NCBI GenBank assembly: GCA_030220185.1
Contig: JASPKZ010010239.1
Location: forward strand, 2,684,001 to 2,748,000
DNA: 64,000 bases
From: Diploptera punctata
Lineage: Eukaryota > Arthropoda > Insecta > Blattodea > Blaberidae
Reading direction: 5' to 3'
In this document: piece by piece, positions 31,122 through 41,831 of the stretch
Layout of the letters: each line of letters starts with the position of its first letter
Numbering within the stretch: position 1 is the first letter of the stretch
Translations under genes and position numbers: made by a program
Notes under the pieces: model-generated
Told to the model about the DNA's origin: nothing
The model's database searches: none
Seen by the model: the letters and a program-made list of their open reading frames with translations, nothing else

Positions 31122-33563
31122 GCGAACAAAGGCCTATCTGGTTCGTAGCCAAACTTATGTAATGGTATGGAGAGTGACCGGTGGCGAAAGTGTCAAGATC
31201 GAGAAAATAAAAAATGTGAAAAAATAAATTACCATTGCGTGTGTTCAGAGTTTGTTTGCGTGTGAGCGTAGTATCGCAAAACATGTATATAATAATAGTA
31301 CAGGAGGCCTTTGCGAGTTAACAGACTGTGAAATTAGACACTAATAGTATTAAGGGTAGACAGACGGACAGTGAAAATGACACTCGAAAAAAAAAGGAGG
31401 GGAGAGATTTTTACACGTAAGAATGACAACGGAATGGATATATTACGTATGTGTGTATGTCTTGCATTGTACTATATTGTATTGTGTGCACAGGTAGACA
31501 CTACTGTGATTTTAGGTACGAGATAAATGTCAATGTAAACGCTGAAATTATGCAGTACCCAGGTAAGGAAGTGGTTATATACCGACAAAATTTTGATATA
31601 ACATACAAAAGGTACAAACATATAAGCTCTACATAATCCCCAAACGAAAAAATAAAAAAAAAAACAAGACCTGATAAATTATACTTAAATGCATGAACCA
31701 GTTTTCACGGGATTCGAACTCAATACTAGCTGAGATTAGGACATAAATGAAAAGTATTAGTGAAAAAAAAATAAATAAGTGTTGTATGGTAAAGTACCAA
31801 ATATAATCAGTAATTAAAATAAATAACACTAATAAAGTGATTAAATAGGCCTAGATGAAAACGCTAATCGCGAGAGGAAAGGGCACAATGACTGCGAAAA
31901 AAAAAATAAAGTGAAATGTCGATTTAGATATTAAATCATGATAATACCCCCATATTGATGAATATGATATAATTAATTGAATTAATGTGAATACATAACA
32001 CATGCATGTCCACTTTCAGCTAAGATTGAGGGCGATTAATAAATTGTTGATTTGAACTTATCGATAGAGAATGGATCTATATTTTTAAATGTTTTAACCC
32101 AATCGCTCGAGCAGAAAGTTGCAGTATCTACTTAATCCAGTAAATGTTAAAATGAGCCCAGGTAGGCCATTGTCATTGTTTAATACATATAGGTAATTGA
32201 AGAAACTTGTACAACAATCTGAATACGAATAATATCATGATGATTATGATTCTTTTGTCTAAAATAACAATCAGACAGCGTAAACATAGGAGCTAATGAG
32301 ACAGGGTGAAGCTCAATGCACCTTAATTGAAAGGCCGAGTGGCGGTGTGAACCTATAAAGCGTGAGGAATTTATTTGTTGATTATATTTACAGAATTTAA
32401 TTTGTAGACGTGGGCCGAAGCGGCACGTCACTGTGTTTGTATAACACGTGCTATTTTGTTGAAAATATTTGAGGGCAAGGGATCCCGTATTATCTAATAA
32501 TGAGATGAGATGAAGTCATGGTCGCTGGTGGAAGCGAATGTGACAATTTGTGCGAATTTGTATTCGATGTTAATAATGAGATGAGATGAGGTCATGATCG
32601 CTGATGGAAGCGAATGTGACAATTTGTGCGAATTTGTATTCGATGTTAATAATGAGATGAGATGAGGTCATGATCGCTGATGGAAGCGAATGTGACAATT
32701 TGTGCGAATTTGTATTCGAAGGAAATGATTTTGCACGCTTAAGAAAATAACGTCATTTGGCTGAGTAATGACAGCTATGCTTTGGCAAAGTAAATGGGCC
32801 GAAGTATGTTGAGAATAAAATATTAAGAATCATGAATATTTCATGGATTAATAATCATGATAATTCGTATGTATGCAATACCTATGGGGGAAAAAAAATA
32901 TCAGGGGGTAATACTATCAATAATAATTGTTTATAACGATAGCACAGCTGCTTAAACGCGATATTTTAGTATTTTGGTCGCAAAGATATAGATCCATGCA
33001 AATAAGTCTTATTGACTCAATTTAAATTAAATTTAGCAAAACTGAAGTATTATTCGACATATGGTTTGAAGTAGACAAAACTGGTTCATCGCAAATGAAT
33101 TCCCAAGCTGTAGACGCACATTATAATGTAGGTAGATATTAAGGTGTAAGCGAAATTGTAAATAAACAGTTACACATGAAGAAACAATCTATGCTATACT
33201 GGTATTCAACTAAATAGTTTTGAATGGTAATTGTATAAGCATGAACGGTTTGAGTAGACCACCAAATATATTAAGGGTGTATCTTTTTTTTCTTAATGAA
33301 TATTTATGTATGTCTATATTGCAGAAAGTGAGTCTATTTAACCTCAAAGAACGATCCCAGGTAAAAGGGATACATATCAGTGTTTACAATCTGAACATAA
33401 TTGACGTGCTGGCAACACTCTCAGGGTTAACGTGCTCTAACCAAAATATTATAGCCATTTTTTCTTTAAAGGCCACTATAGCTATGATACTAGCATTATA
33501 TTACGCGAGAGGATTATAAACAAAAAAAAATCCCTTGATTTTTCCATTTGTTTATAGGGCATT
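31122..33563 (+). other. Post-integrase region of the Gypsy element, no env recognised
   Basis: 2.4 kb between the end of pol and the 3' LTR. The largest frame (33220-33519, 99 codons) has no signal peptide, furin site or fusion-peptide pattern I can recognise. The position is where errantiviruses carry env, but I do not see one. A clean polypurine tract next to the 3' LTR is lacking. The nearest purine run (AAACAAAAAAAAA) is about 35 bp upstream. Confidence 0.6.
32495..32719. repeat. 76-bp tandem repeat, three copies
   Basis: Units start TAATAATGAGATGAGATGA at 32495, 32571 and 32647. The second and third are almost identical and the first differs by a few substitutions. Each contains GGAAGCGAATGTGACAATTT. 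It lies within the non-coding 3' part of the Gypsy element. Confidence 0.93.
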
Positions 33564-34636
33564 TGTGGCAATTCATTCATACAGCCTCCTGTGTAAATCT
33601 AAATAAATCCCTATCGGCAATAATAATCAGATGAAATTATAACATCATTAAATGAAGCAGTTACTGGACTTAGGTCATATTTATATTCAAATTGATCAGG
33701 GAAGCGAGTGGAACCTGATTATGTAGGAGCAAAGGCCGTATAAAATGATCCAAAGAAGTCAGCATCAATGTAATTAAATTATTAGTTATTAAAGAAGACT
33801 GACAACTCAGGTAATGTAACCCTTTCTTTTGTGAAGACGGAAGTGGCTGACACATCGTAATAACTTACTAATGACAATAATCCTTTGCTCGACAGATTGA
33901 GTAGAGATATCTTCTAAGCCTCCAGTTAACTGATTTAGCGTGATAACCATAACCCATTAGCTAATGTACAAGCGGGGGTTTTACCCTGACACAAACATAC
34001 GTTAGCAAAAAAGTGTGGGATCATGGCAAGTTCTAGCGTCGGAAGCCTAGGAAAAAACCCCAAGCCTAAGAAAAAAAAAACCCAAGCCTAGCTAATGTTT
34101 GTGACCAGACTGTACGTGAAGCCAGCACGGGAAAAAAAAGGGTCCAACCTCTGAAGGCGTAAATCGCCAATAATAAATTTGTAACACCCCCGGGATCAAA
34201 ATAGGAGGGCGCATTAACCAATTATATGTTTCGTTATATGTGCCTAAGCACAGACCTTAGGTCCACGTGATCGAGGTAGTGGGAGTAACTAATTTACCTA
34301 TAGGCGAGAGAGGCTTCTCCTCGTCACTTACTTCTCGTGTATAATTTCATCAAGTCACTTCAAAACACTACGTTCTAAAAAGTTGGATAAATTCACTTCA
34401 TATATATACAATTACTTGCAGTTTATAAAAGTCAAGAATAAACTACTTTTACCAGATATTCTTTGTACATTAATTCTGCCCGACGAAGTCCTCGTGGAAT
34501 CCCGAGATAAGAACCTCAACTCTACCGAATACCAACCGAGCAACCTAAGTTCTCACACATGGAGAACTCCTTCAGTATTCCTAGTGTCACTAAATCCAAT
34601 CTTTACCTCTTTGCCCAACAATAAACCCCTGCTCCA
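33564..34636 (+). repeat. 3' LTR
   Basis: 1,073 bp, TGTGG to TCCA, about 99% identical to the 5' LTR. Several of the differences are single-base changes in the length of homopolymer runs (A runs near 34072 and 34132, C run near 34060). Confidence 0.93.
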
Positions 34637-34689
34637 ATTAGTATCTCGTTACCTGTTTATTTCTCATATTATTTCTCTTTATCCAACAC

Positions 34690-35047
34690 TTTAGTATGGT
34701 AGCACAGTATGGACATTGAAACAGAAACATATTGACAGATTTAGATCTGTTGAAATGAGGTATATTTGGAGAACTACTGGATACACACCATCAGTTAATA
34801 AAACACGAAAAATCTTAGATTAATTCCACATTGAACCTTTGGAAAACAACATTTCAGAATATAAGTCTAGATAGATGCAGCTTGTTCTTAGAAAGTAAGG
34901 TTACAGGATATCAAAGTATATGTTAAGCTATCGATCTGTAGGAAGAAGGAGACCAGAACGTCCACTCAAAAGACTACTGGATGATATTTCTATTGAAACA
35001 GGTCAACAAATTGCCTAAATTCGTTAATAGACTATGATGATGATGCT
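34690..35047 (+). pseudogene. LINE 3'-end fragment with GAT tail
   Basis: Reads YGSTVWTLKQKHIDRFRSVE, MRYIWRTTGYTPSVNKTR, and after stops and frame changes RRRPERPLKRLLDDISIETG, with ATGATGATGATG at about 35034-35045. It matches the minus-strand fragment at 1465-1682 in its last 60 codons. Confidence 0.68.
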
Positions 35048-35239
35048 AATAAAAGAACAAAAATAATGTAGTAGTAGTAGTAGTAGTAGTAGGACTTTAT
35101 TAGACAAAAAAGTAAGATATTTACAATATTATTTACAAATATGGGTCGCACGGGCAGTAAGCCGTACGTGCTGTTGACAGTCCGTTACAATAAAGTAATA
35201 ATTGGTACTAGTGTAAAGGAAAATAAACAAAAACAGCAA

Positions 35240-35625
35240 TAACATTACAATTACATAAAGAAAACACAATAAAAATATTACAATTAAATAATAACACAAT
35301 AGCATTGTACACTAAAAACATTAACATTACAATTACATAAAGAAAACACAATAATATTACAATTAAGTAATAACACAATAGCAATAACATTACAATTACA
35401 TAAAGAAAACACAATAATAATATTACAATTAAATAATAACACAAATAGCATTATACACTAAAAACATTAACATTACAGTTACATAAAGAAAACACAATAA
35501 TATTACAATTAGGTAATAACACAATAGCATTATGCACTAAAAAAAACATTAACATTACAATTACATAAAGAAAACACATTAATATTACAATTAAATAATA
35601 ACACAACAGCATTATACACTAATTA
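35240..35625. repeat. Tandem repeats of about 80-100 bp in a LINE 3' UTR
   Basis: Units contain ACATTACAATTACATAAAG, then AAAACACAATAATATTACA, AATAATAACACAATAGCATT and TACACTAAAAACATTA. About five units of unequal length can be aligned. Copy Z2 near 10.7 kb has only about one. The expansion is therefore specific to this copy or subfamily. Confidence 0.82.
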
Positions 35626-35677
35626 ATTTATATATAATTGTTAATAATTAATGGTATTGCATTTTGATAACATATAT

Positions 35678-36283
35678 TTATTCATGAATGAGTGTTGTCC
35701 TTATTTTTCGCGTTTTGTCCAGAAATTTACCGAGGTTTATCCAATTTTCTGGATTTACCAATAACTCGTAGCATGCCAATCTTTCCCGATTAGAATTTAG
35801 AAATCTTTCCGGTAATAACTGACGTCTCCAATATTCTAAATTATTACATTTTCCTAATATATGTATCTCATCTTCAAAGTTCCCGCACATTGGACATATT
35901 CGCATATCGTGATCGTCGCTAATTTTTAGAAATTTCCATGCCCCTAGCCTAAACCAAGCAAGCCCTGATCTCTCCTTAAATCCTAGGTTGAGTATATACG
36001 ATTCTTTTCCCCAGACGTGTTTTAGGTCTCTTTGTAAACACAGTGAGCGTTTTCCTGTACATTCGGCGAAGGTATCTTGTTGGTTTACATCTAAGTACCT
36101 CCTCCTTATTTTTCTCCACACGTTCTTGCGATTTTCAGTCCCTTTTCCCCATATCCAGCCCATCCCAATCTTTTGGAGTTCTCTCCTAACCTCGTCTGCC
36201 CAAAATTTAACATCTATGTTTTTAATTTGGTGGTCGTAACAAATTGCTCTAAGCATTGTTTGTTCACCTTGGATTACTCGCAA
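35678..36283 (-). pseudogene. LINE ORF2 C-terminus with Cys-His knuckle (201 codons open)
   Basis: Encodes MRVIQGEQTMLRAICYDHQI, a basic region with NRKNVWRKIRRRYLD, a block GLAWFRLGAWKFLKISDD, the knuckle CPMCGNFEDEIHILGKC (C-x2-C-x8-H-x4-C) and LLPERFLNSNRERLACYELL. Such knuckles at LINE C-termini are thought to bind nucleic acid. No RT block is present because the copy is 5'-truncated, so the clade cannot be assigned from this piece. It is the longest open LINE frame in the window besides the RTE RT parts. Confidence 0.72.
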
Positions 36284-36363
36284 CCAGTATTTGAGTACAC
36301 GAATTTTACAGTTAATGTCGTCCTGGAATGACCCGAATTCATATAAATTTCATATAAATTTGA

Positions 36364-36832
36364 AAATTGTCAAACTAGTTGCTGTGTAAATTGTAATGTT
36401 AGCAGGTCAGTAATAAATTGTTTCCCAAAATAAAAATCTTTGAATATCAATAAAACTATCATGTGCGACTGACAATAAAGTTATATACATATAAATAATT
36501 GCTAGAAATTGTTAAATAAATTAAATGTTGTTATCACGAGTACAGATTGAATTATGAAACTAATTACACACATTTTGAGATACCACATTAATTATAATAA
36601 TATATTACTGCACGCAATTTTATATGGAACCTTAAACTACAATAACTATTATTTATAATTGGAAGCTAATATATATTTTCTACAGTGAAAGTGTATTCTA
36701 TATATTATAGGACTATTGTTTATCACCACGATAAACTTCTAATTTCTCACCGAAATGTTTCTGCAGTGAGGTACTTGATCCATCCTTTACAGAAAACTCT
36801 TCACACTTTTGTGACAGACTTAAATACATACA
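36364..36832. other. Unassigned AT-rich sequence
   Basis: No recognisable content between the LINE copy Z3 and the Helitron-like element. Confidence 0.45.
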
Positions 36833-37772
36833 TCTAATATATAAAAATGAATGTTTGTTTGTACTTTATGCGCGGCCATACCGTTGATCCGATTGTGATG
36901 GGGCTTTCTGCAAAATGTTCAGGAGATTCCCGGTTTGAACATAGACTATAAGAGAGTTGTGATACTCAAATCCTACACCCTTAAAAATCGCCCTTTGTAG
37001 TGGAAAACGTGAAAAAAGTAGCTCTTTGTACGTTTAAATGGCTTACGCTGCCTAAACCATAACAAATACACAACATTAATGTACACAGAATTGAATATCT
37101 CAAAACGCCCTACAAAAACGTCCTTGAGAGCTTATGTTTATCTCTTACGGATAACTCATAATAACCATTTTTGTCTTTCATTGACGCTAAGAAGATCGAG
37201 ACAAGTAGGCCTACGTAGGTTCCTCCGCAAGCACTAGCAGCACGTGACGGGTATTCTTTTACTGATAACTCATAATAACGAATTTTGTCTTTTAGCTCAT
37301 GTATGCCAAGAATATCGAGATAAGTAGATTCCCGGGTAACACCGCGTAGTCAGTATGGGGAATCTTAAAATAATTACAATATACATTTATAATTATTTTT
37401 CATTCTACTTATTCAACTAATCATAAGAAGTACATTAATTTTCGTCTCTCAGCTCATTTATACCAAGAAGTCCGGGATGAGTAGATTCCCGGGCAACGCC
37501 GAGTAAACAGCAGGGGGTATCTAAAAATAATTACGATATACATTTTTTGACCATACTTATTTAACTAAACATAAAACACGTTAATTTTCGTATTTCAGCT
37601 CATTTATGTGAAGAAAATCGGGATAAGTAGATTCCCGGACAATGCCGGTATTCAGCATGGGGTATCTATAAAATAAATATTTATAATTATTTTTCTTTCT
37701 ACTTATTCAACTAAACATCAAAGCAGATTAATTATCAGTTATTTAGGCGTAGCAGTGCACGTCGAGTATTAG

Positions 37773-37776
<4 letters not shown>
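36833..37776 (+). mobile_element. Helitron-like non-autonomous element
   Basis: Starts TCTAATATATAAAAATGAAT after an A and ends AGTATTAGCTAG before a T, as Helitrons do (5' TC, 3' CTRR, insertion between A and T). A hairpin-capable GGCGTAGCAGTGCACGTCG lies just before the end. Shared sequence with the minus copy at 41.34-41.83 kb includes GCTGCCTAAACCATAACAAA and the terminal hairpin. There is no helicase or Rep frame. The 3' half is a tandem array. Confidence 0.68.
37190..37740. repeat. Tandem array of about 150-bp units inside the Helitron-like element
   Basis: About four units, each with TTCGTCTCTCAGCTCATTTA-like sequence, an AAGAA(T/A)TCGGGATAAGTAG core, GATTCCCGGGCAAC with a CCGGG-type hairpin, a GGGGTATCT segment and TATTTTTCATTCTACTTATT. 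The hairpin recalls Helitron 3' ends, so the array may have arisen by repeated copying of end sequences. Confidence 0.7.

Positions 37777-37803
<27 letters not shown>
37777..37803. repeat. (TG)n microsatellite
   Basis: About 27 bp of TG repeats directly next to the 3' end of the Helitron-like element. It provides the T required at the 3' flank. Confidence 0.9.
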
Positions 37804-38079
37804 ATCAGTATTTCTGGAATAAATATATATATATATGCTTAGTAGTTGCTTCATAGTTTCCAGGTCTCAGCGTTTTTAAAATCCCATTTATTAATGGTTT
37901 AATTTCAAAGTCATATCGAGTCTTAGAATCTTTAAATCTAACATTAATCTGAATGCTTCTAATGTGTAGGCCTATATGAAATTTGTTTTTAAACAAGGCA
38001 AACTTTACATGAATTGTTTCGACAGCCAGATGGTATTCTGGTAATATTTGGCCCTTAAAATGTGCTGACGTTTTAATAC
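37804..38079. other. Unassigned sequence
   Basis: A 63-codon frame on the minus strand (37805-37996) shows no family features. Nothing else recognised. Confidence 0.4.
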
Positions 38080-38192
38080 AGGTGAGGAAAAAATACGTAA
38101 ACCTTCACCCAGGAAACTTGTCCCGACCGGAGATCAAACCCGTCCAGTTGTGTTCGAAATAAATACATTACCTTCAGGCCACAGCGATGGAC
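38080..38192 (-). mobile_element. SINE family A head and core fragment
   Basis: GGTGAGGAAAAAATACG, ACTTGTCCCGACCGGAGATC (B-box side) and CCACAGCGATGGAC are the reverse complement of the SINE A core and head. The 3' tail is missing. Confidence 0.68.
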
Positions 38193-38611
38193 ATTTAAAC
38201 ACTTATTTCCAGTCTATTTTTCTCTTTATATAATACAATGAGATTAAAATTAAAATAAATATACCTCATATATATATATATATATAGGTATATATGCTTC
38301 ACAAAATTGTATGACTTAAGCAGTTACCTCCTGTTTAGAGTTTAAGCCTAAATTAATTTACATTTCAACTTATATTATTTACTTGGTAACATATTTTCCT
38401 CGAAGGACCATTTTTCTAATATTCATAAATTTTATTTTGTAATCAGATTTTACAATGAAATATGTATCTTAATATTGCTACAATAATTTATATTTTATTA
38501 GTCTTCTTCCACCCTTCTCTATTCAGGTCTTCTATTTATTTTTCCTTCATGGCATCTGTTCATGCTCTCTTCAGAAGTGGCCATCGTTTTCTGCTAACCA
38601 TAGATCTAGGA
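38193..38611. other. Unassigned AT-rich sequence
   Basis: Contains an 18-bp (AT)n run near 38270. Nothing else recognised. Confidence 0.4.
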
Positions 38612-38905
38612 GTCCACCGCTGTAGTCTCGAAGTAGCGTGCTGCCTTGTCACGCAGCGGGCCCGGGTCGATCACCGGTCAGGGCAGTTTTTCTGGGTGAG
38701 GTTTTATCGGGGTTTTTCCTCACCTGTAAGACAAATGTCAGGAAAACTTTAAGGCCCAAACGGTCCCCGAAATCATATGGCCATCATCATCATCACCATG
38801 ATCCTTATCATTATCACCATCATCATCATCCTTCACCGGTGTGGAAAGCAACGGGAAGCTACCACACCTACAAATCCCTATTAAAGCTGCAAGCATAGCA
38901 TGATT
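38612..38905 (+). mobile_element. SINE family A copy
   Basis: Complete head GTCCACCGCTGTAGTCTCG, a B box with one base lost (CCCGGGTCGATCACCGG), core GACAAATGTCAGGAAAAC, a long (CAT)n region with a CACCATGATCC unit, and the tail GTGGAAAGCAACGGGAAGC. It lacks the last 60 bp of the tail. Confidence 0.85.
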
Positions 38906-38937
38906 ACGTAAAAAAATTGTAGCTATTTAAAATATGT

Positions 38938-39545
38938 TATAACAACTAACTCACTGCCACTATCCAACCCGTAGTTTCATGGCCGTACGTGCATAAGCTA
39001 TCCATACATATCTATCCTGAGCTAATGTTTTCTAACCGTCTCCTATATAATATACTTATCTTAAATCATTATTAAGTTATTCTCACACCCCATTCTTGGT
39101 CTACCTACTGGGTGCTTTCCCTCTGGTTTTCCTGCAAGAAGTTTCCATGCCCCTCTTCATTCCCCAATCTTGCCACTTGTCCTGTCCTTTGCAGTCTACG
39201 AGACAAATTTTCTTAATATATCTGATTACCTATGAAGTACACAAATTTCACTATTATGTAGTTTTCTCCATTTGCTAGTCTGTTCATCTCTCTTTGGTTC
39301 AGAATATTTCCTAAGAACTTTATTCTCAGATACTCGCAATCTTTTCTCCTGCGTTAAAGTAAGAGTTGCATTTATATAATATAACTGGGAGAATCACAGT
39401 TTCATATTTTCAGTTTATCGGTTTTTTAGAGAAATTGGGACAAGAGTCCCTGTACTGCATAATAGAATACATTTCCAGATTTAACCTATGTTTAATTTCT
39501 TTGTGCACGCCATTCTTGTTTGTAATTTTTGTTACAAAGATAAAA
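38938..39545 (-). pseudogene. RTE-type LINE 3' part, copy R6
   Basis: Reverse complement of the last 600 bp of R4. The tail side is at the left (AACTAACTCACTGCCACTAT). Further right come TTGGTCTACCTACTGGGTGC (the GRP block) and the thumb-side TTAATTTCTTTGTGCACGCC near 39500. Many indels and stops. Confidence 0.75.
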
Positions 39546-40800
39546 TTAAATTCAATTACGAATAATAATATCAGCGTTAATTACATTTATTAGCAAATAC
39601 CCGTCATGCATTTATTTTAATAAAATATTAAGGGTTAGTTAAACTATACGGTATACATTGCGACGAATAAAATATGCGGTTGCTATAATCAAATTTTAAT
39701 TTCTATTTCAGATAAACCCGCACTTCTAACTGTCGTATTTCACTGATTTCTGGATAATACTTATCGTCTGGTTTATTTCAGTAGGATATACCCAGTTTCG
39801 TTTTGAAAAATCGAAATTTGCAACTGCTATGTCCATTTTTACATTTTCATTTCATATGAGCTCCTACACATCTTGGTTAATAGTTATATAGAACTTAATA
39901 GTTAGCGGCTGAACAGTCGCCGTTCCTGAAAACCCGAAGAAAAAAAAATATATATAGAAAACCACCTCTACATAGGCGAAATAAATAATTTATTTAGGTA
40001 CTAAATTTTAAATACGTGGAATAGTTTTTTTTTCTCTCCTGCTGTTGCTTAGAAAATGCTTGACTACTGTCGACTGAGAGGGTTTTCAAATCATTCATTG
40101 CGATGTATATAACGCGTTTTTAATATTGATTTTACGTAAATCAGGAAATAATGTTTAATTGCTGTATTTGTTAAAATTGATATTATTTGATTAATTATTA
40201 TTGATTCATGAATTTGGCGTTGGTAACGACTTATAAACATACTTACATTCTCCTTTGAGTTATTTCTGCTCATACCCTATCTTGGACCTTCTAGGATTAA
40301 ATTAACATATATTAATTTTTATTTAGTCCCAGTTTAGATATTAACATTTTGTCGTTTCTTTTTGGTTGTTGAATTTTACTCTCATAACGAGCGTCTTTTT
40401 TTGAAAAAGTTTAGTTTGGCGACTTTTCTTGTGGTCTTTTAGGTCATAAAATATTAATTTTCTTTAAATGTATTGCCATGTAAAATACTTATGGGAGACA
40501 AATATTGTAATTTATTTAAAAGTTAAACAGAAAACGTTTATTTGAGGACCATTGAAAATTCTTGTCTATCACAGTGGTTTGGAGGTAAAGTTGTTCCTCG
40601 GTTTAATTCCCTTTCATAACAAGCTTTCTCGATGAACTTTTCTTCGGTTTTTTCATAACCTATATACAGAAACTTTAAGGTCAAGTAATCCTCGATTATC
40701 ATCTGGTCATCGTTAGCACCGTTATTATCGATATTATATTTCATTTAGAATGAGAGAATAGTGAGCCTTATCTCAAATATTTTTTTTCCACGGAGGGGAC
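39546..40800. other. Unassigned intergenic sequence
   Basis: AT-rich. Minus-strand frames of 60 and 68 codons (40091-40273, 40538-40744) look random. No repeat partner seen. Confidence 0.45.
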
Positions 40801-40962
40801 CCCGGCCTGGAGTGGCCGAGCATCCCTTTGTGCGGTCGAAAAGTTTGTAACTTATGGAATTTTGAGTTAAAAATCCTCTCTCGATAGGTCGTCAATTTGC
40901 ATGGCTAAGGATGCATATGGCACGTAAAAGTCCTACTGTGCAGATAGAATGGTTAAACTGTG
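40801..40962 (+). mobile_element. SINE A long-module 3' fragment
   Basis: AAAAATCCTCTCTCGATAGG, GGCACGTAAAAGTCC and ATGGTTAAACTGTGATGG correspond to the end of the long 3' module at 49.4-49.5 kb. The first 60 bp (CCCCGGCCTGGAGTGG) are unassigned. Confidence 0.5.
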
Positions 40963-41338
40963 ATGGAGAAAGATAGATAAACATTTGATTTCTCAGGAAT
41001 ACGATTATAACACTTTTCTATTGCGTTTAAATAAAAATGAAGAGAAGATTTCGTCATTCTTATGTAAATATATTTTGGACTCTTGTATTTTGAATATTTT
41101 TTCTCTTAAATTATTTATAGTACATACCAGATATTGAATGATATGAAACTTTGTATTTATCACCATCGTAATTTTCACTTCAAGGTTTAAGCGATTCGCC
41201 TGTTCCGAATTCACAATGATTTATTTCATCTCTCCCTAGGTCTACTTGGTATTTATTAAAGCTTTAAATAAAATATTACGAACTAGTTTCAAAAGCACTT
41301 ATATTAAAATGAAAATTAATTGAAAATTTTATTGGCTG
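40963..41338. other. Unassigned AT-rich sequence
   Basis: Nothing recognised before the second Helitron-like element. Confidence 0.4.
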
Positions 41339-41831
41339 GTAGCTCATATTCGGCGTGCGCTGCTACGCCTAAGTATAAAAAAATATTAAATTTAGTAAGT
41401 GAAAGAGAAAAATAATTTTACACTTATATTGTAATTATTTTTAGATAACTCGTGCTGATTACCTAGCGTTGCCCGTCAATGTACTTATCCCGGTTTTCTC
41501 GGCTGAAAGACAGGAATGGTTATTGTGAATTATGTCGCGGATTTTTTAAAGAATTTTTTTTCAGATATTCAATTCTGTGTACAATAATTTGGTGTATTTG
41601 TTATGGTTTAGGCAGCATAAGTCATTTAAGTGTCCAAAAATCTGCTTTTTTTTATTGCACCGATACCCTTTATTTTATTAGCTCTGGCCTTATAGTACGT
41701 ACGGTAATATTTTATGTTGATTGTCCCAGAAAAATGCTCTAAATGATGGTAAAAATCACATTCAAATCTATCACGTAGTTTTTCAGTTCATAAAGGACAG
41801 AGTGCTCACACTCATTTTTATATATAAAGAT
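41339..41831 (-). mobile_element. Helitron-like non-autonomous element, second copy
   Basis: On the minus strand it starts TCTTTATATATAAAAATGAG (right edge, after A) and ends with GGCGTAGCAGCGCACGCCG, an 8-base loop closed by GGCGT/ACGCC, then AATATGAGCTAC. The terminal CTAG of the first copy is CTAC here. It shares GCTGCCTAAACCATAACAAA and flanking sequence with the copy at 36.83 kb. It lacks the tandem array. No coding sequence. Confidence 0.62.

Larger units (their letters stand above)
24041..34636 (+). mobile_element. Ty3/Gypsy LTR retrotransposon, complete but defective
   Basis: A 10,596-bp element with long LTRs (24041-25114 and 33564-34636), starting TGTGG and ending TCCA. The flanking 4-base duplication is ATTA (24037-24040 and 34637-34640), usual for Ty3/Gypsy. 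A primer-binding site follows the 5' LTR. Domain order is gag, protease, RT, RNase H, integrase, which fits Ty3/Gypsy and not Ty1/Copia. No envelope gene is recognisable in the 2.4 kb after integrase. At least ten frame breaks in gag-pol and a changed RT active-site residue mean it cannot encode working proteins as given. The LTRs differ at only about a dozen sites. Confidence 0.92.
35067..36363 (-). mobile_element. Zinc-finger LINE, 5'-truncated copy Z3
   Basis: Minus-strand LINE fragment. The 3' end is at the left, with a (TAG)n/(CTA)n tail (35067-35092), a 3' UTR with GCCGTACGTGCTGTTGACAG in the plus reading (35160-35179), and a block of internal tandem repeats at 35240-35625. The coding part is the frame at 35678-36283. 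It is the best-preserved of three copies. Confidence 0.78.

Noticed and set aside
31685..31740. B-box-like GTTCGAATCCC (minus strand) as a tRNA or SINE
   Set aside because: Only a short match; no A box at proper distance and no second copy.
32495..32719. Regular repeats that might suggest a CRISPR array
   Set aside because: Three directly adjoining 76-bp units without unique spacers, in an insect retrotransposon. It is a minisatellite.
31122..33519. Possible env gene of an endogenous retrovirus-like element
   Set aside because: No long frame, signal peptide, furin site or membrane anchor was seen in the region after integrase.
35240..35625. Second repeat cluster that might suggest a CRISPR array
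   Set aside because: The units are long, AT-rich, unequal and lack spacers; they lie in a LINE 3' UTR.
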